Source of the DNA: Pseudopithomyces maydicus
Taxonomy: Eukaryota > Ascomycota > Dothideomycetes > Pleosporales > Didymosphaeriaceae
NCBI GenBank assembly: GCA_026873275.1
Contig: JANTUC010000021.1
Coordinates: 17,298-81,297 of the forward strand
Reading direction: 5' to 3'
Length of the DNA: 64,000 nt
The translations under genes and the position numbers were made by a program. Shown here in pieces: positions 22,553 through 31,340 of this stretch. The notes under the pieces are model-generated. The model was not told where the DNA came from and did not search any database. It saw only the letters and a list, made by a program, of their open reading frames with translations. Numbering within the stretch: the first letter of the stretch is position 1; every line of letters begins with the position of its first letter.

Positions 22553-23685
22553 CTACGCTACGCCGCTACAAGTTCGAGTCCTGCTCCAGCGGCAGCCCGA
22601 GACCCCCTCCGAAATCGGCACGTGATTCGGGTTGTCGTAGCCCCAGTACTCGTAGTACTTGTCTGCTGCCGGCAGCTGCTTGATGCCTGGCTTGTCGCCC
22701 TCGGGCTGCTTCATCACCTCGACGTACTTGTCCATGTCGATAGTGTTGTCCTTGCGCCAGTCGGTGAACTTGTCGAAGTTGTGGCACTTCTTGTTGATGG
22801 ACCTGTGAATGTGGGTTAGGAAGATGTGTGACAGGAAAGGAGATGGAGGAGGAAATCGGGAGCTGCTTACATGTCGGCGAAGGGGTATGCTTGCGTGTAC
22901 ATCCATACGAGGGGGATCATGTCCATGTTACCCGAGCACTGGATCGCCTGGAGCAGGATGTCGAAACAGTGGTTCATGTGCAACTCGCGCTGCATCACCT
23001 TGTCCGCTCGAGCCTGGCTCATGTTGTCTGTTTCCCAGCAGTCAGTCAATCTATCCTTCACTAATCACAGACACACGGGAGACCACTCACAGTACCCTCC
23101 ATACACAACCTTCCGCACAGAGTTCAAACAGTGAATCTGGTGATACACGTCGAAAATCGCCGCATAAGCATTATCCCCTAATCCCCAATCCTTATCCTCC
23201 AGCTTCGCCACCGTCGTGTAGTCCTTCCCCATCTTCGTAATCTCCTCCCGCGTAACGGGATACACTCGCGTCAGCTCCCACTCGTCCCAGATCTTGTCGT
23301 CCGCGTCATTCGGCTGGTGCCTCATGATGCCGCCGCCCTCCTTGGGCGGGAAAAATGTCCCGTTGATCACCGTGTCTTGGAACTCCACGTTGTACTTGTC
23401 GTAGATCGGACTGTACCCCGATACCCGTCGCAGAGCGGCGTTACGCACCATGTAGCTGTTGTAGAACCACGCCCCGAACAAACTGATCGAGAGGACGAGC
23501 GCCGCCAGGTTCGCAACCGTCACCAGAATCAGCGCCCGCCGGCTCACCATGTATTGCCGACCGCCAGACGGGGTGGTCGCCCCGCTGATGAACCCTTTGG
23601 TCTCGTCCTCGTCCGACTCGGACGTCGAGTCGCGGCTCGTGGCCGAAGCCACGGGTCTGTATTCGAATTTCTGAAGCCAGTTCAT
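22553..23685 (-). CDS. UstYa-family (DUF3328) oxidase, candidate RiPP-tailoring enzyme
   Basis: Three exons: 23685-23091, 23027-22871 and 22802-22553, with GTGAGT...CAG and GTAAGC...CAG introns; 333 aa. Start is the Met before NWLQKFEYRP. A polar N-terminus is followed by one membrane helix (about residues 51-74), giving a type II anchored protein. The two diagnostic DUF3328 motifs are both present: HQIHC (182-186, in FDVYHQIHCLN) and HMNHC (215-219, in ELHMNHCFD). UstYa proteins are copper-type oxidases that cyclise or cross-link core peptides of fungal dikaritins (ustiloxin, phomopsin, asperipin) in the secretory pathway. The gene is divergent from a KEX2-repeat precursor at 24955, which strengthens that role. 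At the C-terminus a five-G run (22603-22607) may lack one G. With it the tail would be GGLGLPLEQDSNL ending at 22566, instead of the odd Arg/Cys-rich tail ending at 22553. Confidence 0.9.
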
Positions 23686-24954
23686 GGTGATGGAGGAGAG
23701 ATGGGGAATGTAGGAGAGCACTGGGGAAAGATTCCGAAGTCGCGCTTGCTTTCACGGCCGAGTCGCTCGTCGGCGTAGTCATCACTTCCTAGCATGCATG
23801 CTTGGAGTAAACCGAATCCCCACCCACCTGCATGCAGCTCACGCCACGCCATCATTGGGCATTGCGTGCTCCTCAGATGGATCGCAGCAGATAAGCTAGT
23901 CCAGCACACAAGCTCGCCGGGGGCCGTTAGAATCGCGACGGAAGGATATAGCATGAGGCTTGTTTCCCGTGATTGGTGCAAGCGTACTCGCTGCTCCACC
24001 ATCGGTTACAACGCCGATCATTTGTATACAAACACGTTCGGATCCTACCGTGCACGACCTTCCTAGAGCGGCAAAAAGAGCGTGCGTCATGCCCATGGCG
24101 GCCCCAACTTCTTGTTGATCATGCATGGTACCTGCCCGATTGGGTCGCCTGCAGGACTTCTAGTCTGGAGCCCTATCGTCGTCCAACGGTCAACACTTGA
24201 AGACTTCAGGTATAGTTCGTGAAGCGAAAGTTGGTAGAGGCACGCTTAATGGGTGTGAGTGCTGTCGGATAATAACCTCCCGTCACGCGTACCGTCTTCG
24301 GGACAAGTCGACATCGTATGCACCTCCAATATACTCAACGGCATTGCCACTGGCTTCAAACCCCGAGTTGCAACCGGTGAAGAATCCTTTTGCCTAGTAT
24401 ACATAGTGCCAAAGTATAGCAACGTTAATTAATCGACTAGCGCGTTCGCGTTTGGAGGCATATTCGCATTCACTGCTCTAGTTGTCTTCGTCCGGTGGCG
24501 GCCAAGATGAGCTGCCCACCCATCCCTGACGGAAGGAACATCGTGCTTCATTCGAGGAGCGATTTGCGTGTGACTTGTACGTAGATGGGTGCTGCCCAAA
24601 TCCCTTGGAATCCATCTTCCTGCCACCAAGTTCCAAGATCACCGCTTGGCTTGGCTACATCTTTCGCCCGAGAGCCGGTGACATAGTATGCGAGACCGGC
24701 GCGGGGCATACCCATATCGTAATCTGACGAACGTAACAAGGTCCACAATCTTTCAGAGTAAGTAGAACCAGCGACGACTCGGGTAAGCCGGGCGTTTGCC
24801 GCCTCTTTGACCCCAGCAAGCTGCAATACTGGCGCGATAGCACACCACCTGCACCGTAGCCTGCATATAAAGCACAAACGCCCAGCGGCCCTCACCTCCC
24901 CGCCACCCCAAGCTCTCCGGAACCCACCAAAGTACGTATTCCGGCGCCGACACC
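23686..24954. promoter_or_regulatory. Divergent intergenic region between UstYa gene and peptide precursor
   Basis: This spacer of about 1.27 kb lies between two divergently transcribed genes and should hold both promoters. No conserved ORF is present. On the precursor side a TATA box is clear at 24866-24871. I did not find a confident binding-site repeat shared by the two halves. Confidence 0.5.
24866..24871 (+). promoter_or_regulatory. TATA box of the repeat-peptide precursor
   Basis: TATAAA in GCATATAAAGC lies 84 bases upstream of the precursor ATG at 24955, a normal distance for a highly expressed fungal gene. Confidence 0.6.
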
Positions 24955-25887
24955 ATGCGTTTCGTCGAAGTCGTCAGTGCCACGGCACTCCTGTCCACCC
25001 TCGGGGCCGCCGCCCCCGTCGCCAAGACCCCCGAGAAGCGCTCCGAGTTTGCTCCCTGGTACAGAGGCATGTTCCCTTCCCTCCATTCCAACTCCAACGA
25101 TGACCAGCTCTTCTAACACGATGTCGTACAGCCACGAACATCCTCCCCGCCACAGACGACAAGCGCGACATCCAGGCCCCAGAGGAGAAGCGCACCGAAT
25201 TCGCCCCCTGGTACCGCGCTACCAACATCCTGCCCGCCAGCGACGAGAAGCGTGATGCGAAGACGGCCGAGTTCGCTCCTTGGTACCGCGCTACTAACAT
25301 CTGGCATGCCAACGACGATGCGAAGCGTGATGTAGAGGCTCCCAAGGAGAAGCGCGAGGAGTTTGCTCCTTGGTACCGCGCTACTAACATCCTCCCTGCT
25401 ACTGATGACAAGCGTGAGGTCAAGGCTGAGGAGAAGCGCGAGGAGTTTGCTCCCTGGTACCGCGCTACTAACATCCTCCCCGCGACTGACGACAAGCGCG
25501 AGGTCAAGGCTGAGGAGAAGCGCGAGGAGTTCGCCCCCTGGTACCGTGCTACCAACATTCTCCCTGCCACCGATGACAAGCGGGAGGTCAAGGCTGAGGA
25601 GAAGCGCGAGGAGTTCGCCCCTGGTACCGCGCTACCAACATCCTCCCTGCTACTGATGACAAGCGTGAAGTCAAGGCAGAGGAGAAGCGTTCCGAGTTTG
25701 CTCCCTGGTACCGCGCTACCAACATCCTGCCCGCCAGCGACGAGAAGCGCGACGTAGAAGCCCCCGAGGAGAAGCGCTCCGAATTTGCTCCCTGGTACCG
25801 AGGTCAGTACACAATCCCTATACACACATATTACCTGCTCAACCCTCTGCAGCGACCCAGATCCTCCCCAACAGCGACGACAAATAA
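24955..25887 (+). CDS. Secreted KEX2-processed repeat peptide precursor, candidate dikaritin-type RiPP precursor
   Basis: Three exons: 24955-25066, 25132-25802 and 25853-25887; about 272 aa after restoring one base. The protein begins with a signal peptide (MRFVEVVSATALLSTLGAAA), then KTPEKR, then nine copies of the unit EFAPWYRATNILPATDD. Most copies are bounded by Lys-Arg on both sides and separated by acidic spacers such as EVKAEEKR. KEX2 cleavage would free peptides of about 18 residues. Intron 1 (25067-25131) has a GC donor (GCATGT) and intron 2 (25803-25852) a GT donor; both fall at the same site in the repeat (WYR|A). In copy 7 the C run at 25618-25621 has four C where other copies need five, shifting the frame; later copies are intact in the shifted frame. 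The last copy ends ATQILPNSDDK then stop. Divergent from a UstYa oxidase gene. An alpha-pheromone is unlikely because the Cys-flanked pheromone core is absent. Confidence 0.9.
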
Positions 25888-26777
25888 GCGTGTCCAAAGG
25901 ACGCCATGAAATAACGGTTCATGATCATTCCGTTGCAACCGCCTGACGGGGAATTCATATATAACTCTTGACGATATCTCGCTCACAGTGAGCCATGACA
26001 TTCTTTTGCACGTCTGCTTAGGACGCTTGATGTTGGTAAGAATCGGGGTGGCTAGGACGTGAATGCACATGGCGGTGTATGTACACGGCTACATACGTCA
26101 AAGTTCCATACATAGCCATACGTGTCTTAGCCTCTATGAAAACCGATTCCCAGAAATACCGTTCGTAATTTTTTTCTTCTACACATTGATGGTGACCATG
26201 CCGTGAGGTGGAAACAAGCCACGATAAGCTACTTCGTATCGCTGGGGGGTACGTAGTAAGTCGAGACTAGCCTTATCGAAGCTTCGATGGATGCACTGGT
26301 CTTATCGGTCCGACTCCTAGGAGGTGCCCACATGATGTTTCTGGATAAATCCTTCCGGTTTGCAGCGCTTGCTGCCGCTTCCCACTCCTTCAGATTGTTG
26401 GGATTGAACTTCAATTATATCTAGGTGGACAATGTTTCGTAGTAATGGATGAATGCTGTTACCGCGGGGAGTGTGAAGTGATGCGATCCTGGCCTGGGTA
26501 GGACTAATGCTGAAGTTTACCAGTCTATTGACATTATGTATTTGTGTGCACCGAGTCAAGGCCCCTACGAGCACAAGTGAGCATTCTGACCCATCTCAAA
26601 AGCGTTGGAAATTGTCGGTGCGCTAACTTACAATAGTGAAGGTCGAAGGATGGGAGACTCGGAATAGATGACGTCGGTATTTTGAAGGTCCGTGCCAGGC
26701 TCGGCTGGGAAGTGGCGGATTAACGTGACCGCCGTTCTACCTGCCGATGATCCTCTTATCTCCATCGTCAATCATTC
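25888..26777. other. Intergenic, no supported gene
   Basis: Holds the 3' region of the peptide precursor and the promoter of the mitochondrial carrier. Minus-strand ORFs of 60-85 aa (26229-26574) have no family signature. Confidence 0.5.
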
Positions 26778-27921
26778 ATGTCTGGCAACACCAACAGCGA
26801 CATCCTGCTTGCTGGTGCAATCGCAGCATTTACTGTCGATCTTCTTGTGTATCCGCTTGATACGCTGAAGACACGGATACAGTCTCCTAATTATGCAAAA
26901 CTATATACCAATGCTGCGACCCAAAAGCCAAACCCGGCCTTGTTTCGTGGCCTATATCAAGGCGTGGGAAGCGTCATAATAGCGACTTTACCCTCTTGTG
27001 AGAACTCGTTTCCTTGCTGTTTGAGTCATTGGGTGGCTGGCGTGGTGAACTCGGCACTGACACAGAACAGCGGGCGCTTTCTTCACCACTTACGAACGGA
27101 CCAAAGCCTTTTTCAATCACATCAATCCTTCAACAGAGTCGCATCCTAATGGAATTATACCAACCCCCATTGTGCACGCAGGTGCATCCTCGATCGCGGA
27201 GTTGGTCTCATGCGCAATCCTTACCCCAGCGGAAGTAATCAAGCAGAATGCGCAAATGGTCTCTGCAGGATCGCCTACAAATGCCACGCTACAGACCCTT
27301 TCGCGGTTCAAATCAAACCCACTAGCGCTATGGCGAGGCTATACCGCCCTGGCAGGAAGGAATCTTCCTTTCACAGCCCTGCAATTCCCCATGTTTGAAA
27401 GATTGAAAGAGATTATCCGCGACCATCGTGATCGTAAAGGAACCAGGACTGGCACGATCTTTGAAAGTGGTATGATCACGGCAGTAAGCGCTGGGGCTGC
27501 TGGCTCAGTAGCGGCCGTCATCACCACACCGATTGATGTGGTGAAGACAAGGATAATGCTTTCGGCCGTAGAAGATGCTAGCCGAGAGGTTGCGTCTCAG
27601 AAAAGCGGCGCCAAGCCGGGATCAGAAGGCTTAGTAGACGCGTTAGGGAAGACGGTGCAGTCGTCTAAAGCTTCAGTCAAGAGTGCTGCCGCGGAAATGA
27701 CTACTCGGTCGCGCTCTGACAAGAGCAGGAAAAAGAGTGCGTGGAAAATCGGGCAGGAAGTCGTGCGCGAAAAAGGATTTGTAGGATTGTGGAGAGGCGG
27801 TGCATTGAGAGGTGTGTGGACGTTCATAGGAAGTGGATTGTATCTGGGGGTGTATGAAAGCGGGAGAGTGTACTTGGCAAACAGAAGAGGTGAGAACATA
27901 GATGAGTCAGAATTATTGTGA
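26778..27921 (+). CDS. Mitochondrial carrier family protein, S-adenosylmethionine carrier-like (Pet8/SAMC type)
   Basis: Two exons, 26778-26997 and 27071-27921, with a 73-nt GTGAGA...CAG intron; 356 aa. Three mitochondrial-carrier repeats are visible with their signatures: PLDTLKTR (repeat 1), TPAEVIKQN (repeat 2) and TPIDVVKTR (repeat 3), each followed by a G-rich turn (FRGLYQG, LWRGY, LWRGG). The short N-terminus (LLAGAIAAFTVDLLVYPLDTLKTR) and the TPAEVIKQ second motif fit the SAM carriers that import S-adenosylmethionine into mitochondria. A Ser/Lys-rich insertion (about 27590-27735) lies in the matrix loop of repeat 3. No link to the neighbouring RiPP candidate is evident, although SAM supply could matter to methylated products; that is speculation. 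Confidence 0.85.
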
Positions 27922-28691
27922 TCATTTCTGCTGGCAATACACGCTGGTAAGTTGATTCTGGAAGATAGAGGCTCGCTTTTACACAACTCTCTCTACTCAA
28001 CGATTACCGATGGAAAAGTGTAAGCTTCTCTTGATTGCAAACAGTTTACGACCTCATATTCTGAACTTACAGAAATGGTAGTGTAAATAGGCGAACCGGG
28101 ATCCGGATCGAAGAAGGCCCAGGGATGGAAATGTCACGTGATCAATGATCTCCCGGCCCCCGGCCCGGCCCTGGGGCCCCATGTTCTATTCCCCGCATCT
28201 TGCTTCAATGGATTCTTCGGATATAAACAGAGAGTATGGAAACGATTGTACCGGTCACCCTACAAAAATCAACTCGTTTAGCTGTTTTGGAATAAAATAG
28301 AGTCGCAATTGCTTTGAAATTGCACGCGAGATGCGGTGCCGGATTCACAAAACATAAGCTTTCCGTTGTTTCAGTCTTTTACTTTATAATAACCTCGCGT
28401 TGCACGAAGGAACATTCAAGGATTCTTTGTGCAAACATATGATTGGCCACAGCAACCAAGTGGAAGAAGCGTGGTGGAGACTTCTATCGGGATTCGAACC
28501 GTTTTTCCTAAGACAGGAGGAATAAGGATTCAATAGAAGCAACAGAAAGACAAGAGCTTAGCTTAAGGCAGATATCTTAACCTGAGAAAATTCTATAAAG
28601 TGAAGCGTCCTCCAGCTAGTTCTCAGCATCATCTCGCAAGCTCCACCAACACTACCTCCAACATCACCATCAAAAGACTACTACTTCCATC
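27922..28691. other. Intergenic with TATA-containing promoter
   Basis: A very GC-rich block of C/G runs lies at about 28150-28185. TATAAA at 28594-28599, 93 bases before the ATG at 28692, is a likely TATA box for the small peptide gene. A GGTTCGAAT-like string near 28490 on the minus strand does not fold into a tRNA. Confidence 0.5.
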
Positions 28692-28940
28692 ATGAGATTC
28701 ACTTCTTTCATCATTTCCGCATTTTCAATTCTGGCCGCCACGACGGCTGCAGCTCCGGCGCCCGAGGCCGCTGCTGCCGAGGCCCTTGGGGCATCCTTCG
28801 ATGCTCTTGCGAAGCGGTACTGCTGTAAAGCAAGCAATTGCTTGAGCTATGACACTCCCTGCTACGTAAGCTACCCTCTTCGTACTTAAAAAAAGGAATA
28901 AAGATCTAACAGCTTGTAGCAAGCTGGGTACTGCTGCTAA
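28692..28940 (+). CDS. Small secreted KEX2-processed six-cysteine peptide precursor
   Basis: Two exons, 28692-28865 and 28920-28940, with a 54-nt GTAAGC...TAG intron; 64 aa. Signal peptide MRFTSFIISAFSILAATTAA, then an Ala/Glu-rich propeptide, then a Lys-Arg site (ALAKR). After it comes a mature peptide of 22 residues with six cysteines in the order CC-x4-C-x6-C-x4-CC, starting YCCKASNC and ending QAGYCC. The layout (signal, short acidic pro-region, KR, compact Cys-rich peptide) is that of a secreted disulfide peptide such as an effector or antimicrobial. I do not recognise the family. The intron splits the mature peptide, so a single-ORF search would miss its last Cys pair. Confidence 0.75.
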
Positions 28941-29996
28941 GCACTCGTATGCACCTACGCCGTGACGAGCTTACGGACCGGTGTCCCGATGATGGAAGGA
29001 TGGTATATAGAAATCTGTCGATATCACCAGTCATCAGGTATTACTTCTTTGAATGACTTCAATATCAATATCAATTCGAGTTCTGCTGTATTCTGCATCC
29101 TCGTTTCGTTGTGCATTGTGGCCTGTTTCCAAAAACTCGAATACGTGAGCTTCAATTATTAGCATGTGTACCTGAGACATCAGGCCAGTTATTATAAAAA
29201 ACGACCCTTTTTTCAATTGTCACAAGAGCGGAGACAGCGTTTTCTCATCCGGTTTCATCCACTCAATTACCCTGCTGCCACTTTCCCCAACAAACAAAAC
29301 AGCGTTACCAATAATTTTCGTTTGCTTGCCAGGTTCAGTCCACGTGGAATTGAATGATCTTTGCCTAGCTCCAAAGACACGTACGTCTGCACATTCACAT
29401 CTCGCTACCAATCAAATTGTACGTTTTCATTTCTCAGTAGTACCGAAAATTCACACATTATCGTAACCGTAACACAGGCTGTACATCTACGTCTGATCTT
29501 GAATCTTCTGTTTTCTGGTAACTTCTGGATACGCAAAGAGTTTGTCTTCCTGAATTCATCGTTGCAACGCATTATTATGAAAATTCCCACAAACCGCCAC
29601 AAATGATCGAAAGAGGAAATAATAGAGTTATGGGCCTCAATGTCAGCACGGCATAGCGTGCAACAATCATCATAGCTCCACTCGCCAGTCTAAATCAGGC
29701 TAGACTTCTCTTAATCGCCCCATCGGCAGGTCGTCTTACTGTAGCATTTTGCCATAGCGGCACCTTGATTTCCTTATGTTGTACTGAGCGGGCCTAAGAT
29801 TGCTCCGCAATACACTGTAAGTACATATTTTATGCCTGCGCCGCGATTCCCATGCCCTTGCATATCTTGGCCGCCTGATGTTAGCAGAAGATATATAAAT
29901 CAACATGTCCATTCCAAGTCGGAATCTTCATCAGTTCGCTACTGGATCTCCCTTTCCGCAAATTTCATTAAATCAGTGTACCGGCGACAACATATC
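28941..29996. other. Intergenic; contains one copy of a diverged repeat
   Basis: Includes repeat copy A (29203-29315), described separately, and a TATAAA at 29894-29899, about 100 bases upstream of the SDR start. No other gene is supported. Confidence 0.5.
29203..29315. repeat. Diverged dispersed repeat, copy A
   Basis: About 110 bases match 36341-36455 with many substitutions and a few small indels. Shared anchors include TTTTCAATTGTCA, AAGAG, GACAGC, CTGCTGCC and CTTTCC. Copy A keeps a short open frame on the minus strand ending in a stop. The origin is unknown. Confidence 0.65.
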
Positions 29997-30970
29997 ATGG
30001 CTCCTCTAATCTGGCTTGTCACCGGCACATCTTCCGGCTTTGGCGCCACATTCGTTGAATCTATCCTCGCCAAAGGTGATAAAGTCATCGCTACCGCTCG
30101 AGGAGATATTTCCCGCCTCGATGAGCTGAAGCAGCAAGGCGCCGCAACTCTGAGTCTAGATCTTGCATCGCCCCAGCAAACAATCGATCAGGTTGTGGAG
30201 GAAGCTGTCAAGATCTACGGTAAAATTGATGTCCTGGTGAACAACGCTGGATATATCGAAGGTGCCGTGTTTGAGGAACTTGATGAAGAGCTATTTACAA
30301 GAGGCTGGAAGACAAATGTTATGGGTCCATTAAACTTGACTAGGGCAGTCGTCAAGCATATGCGCGAACAAAAGAGTGGGACTATAATATTCGTGGGATC
30401 GGTCGCTGCTGTAAGTATCTATATTCTCTGCGCGTTTCTGATACGAGTTTTGGTTCCTAGTAGCTACACACTCGTACTATGTTCAAGCGCGCTTACAATT
30501 ATCGAATAAGCGCTAATGTCTTTTAGTATTTCAGCGCTCCAGGCTCCTTGGCTTACAGCGCCTCCAAAGGTGCTATTGATGCATTGGTTCCAGCCCTCGC
30601 TCTCGAGCTAGCCCCACACAACATTCGTTGTACTCATCTCATCCCTGGCTACTTCCGCACAAATATCATGAAGCCTGGCAACATCAAGTTTGACGCGCAG
30701 AACCGACTACCAGAATATGCAGAAATGAACAAGCAGGTTGAGGCATTCTGCTACGGTGCCGACGGTAATCAGCCTGGGGACCCGAAGAAAGCGACAGATA
30801 TTGTGGTAGATATCGTTCATGGTGACGGCGTTGCAGAAGGGAAGGGGTGGCCAGAAAGGTTGCCACTGGGTCCGGATGGTGTGGAGGCCGTAAGGGCGAA
30901 CTCCAAGGCCAAACTGGACATCTGCGACGAATGGGAAAGTATTGTCACCCAAACAAACATGGTGGTGTGA
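29997..30970 (+). CDS. Short-chain dehydrogenase/reductase (classical SDR)
   Basis: Two exons, 29997-30410 and 30527-30970, with a 116-nt GTAAGT...TAG intron; 285 aa. The start is the ATG of MAPLIWLVTGTSSGFG. The nucleotide-binding motif TGTSSGFG (TGxxxGxG) lies near residue 10, followed by NNAGY and the catalytic set: Ser in IIFVGSVAA, Tyr and Lys in AYSASKGAID. The TARGD segment after strand 2 suggests NADP(H) preference. It resembles the fungal oxidoreductases loosely annotated as retinol- or 17-beta-hydroxysteroid-dehydrogenase-like; the substrate is unknown. TATAAA at 29894-29899 supports the start. The nearest neighbours do not suggest a pathway. Confidence 0.9.
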
Positions 30971-31340
30971 TGCACATAAGAACTGTATTTGAACAGACAC
31001 ATCATACACATATCACCACCATCATCTTTTACCAATCATGTCTTCAATCATCACTCAGAGATATTAAAATTTGTTTTCGTGCCAAGTGCTGAATTTACAA
31101 ACCACACCTTCCGTTCTCTCTCAGATGTCCTGTAAGCATTCATCCACCAACCATTGCGCCATTTACGAGGCAGGACAGGAAGCCAAGCCAAGCTAACCTA
31201 AGCGACAAAGGCAAATATTTGGGGGCCAAAAGCATCGCTGACACCCAAATACACCAGTTTGATAATCTGTCACAGTCTCCCTATGTACCGCGACAGACTT
31301 CTTTGTTACCATCCGTCTTTTGCTTGCCGCGTGTCAAATA
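30971..31340. other. Intergenic
   Basis: Short spacer between SDR and HET genes; nothing recognisable. Confidence 0.5.

Noticed and set aside
24955..25887. Alpha-factor-like mating pheromone precursor
   Set aside because: The repeats are bounded by Lys-Arg, as in pheromones, but the core lacks the Cys-flanked W-C-...-G-Q-...-C pattern of Pezizomycotina alpha-pheromones, and the neighbour is a UstYa oxidase.
24974..25897. Long minus-strand ORF of 307 aa across the repeat precursor
   Set aside because: It is the reverse-strand shadow of the tandem repeats; it has no signal peptide or family motif and would not explain the Lys-Arg periodicity.
28480..28560. Possible tRNA on the minus strand (GGTTCGAAT)
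   Set aside because: The T-loop-like string is not flanked by a pairing T stem, and no D arm or anticodon arm lies at the right distance.
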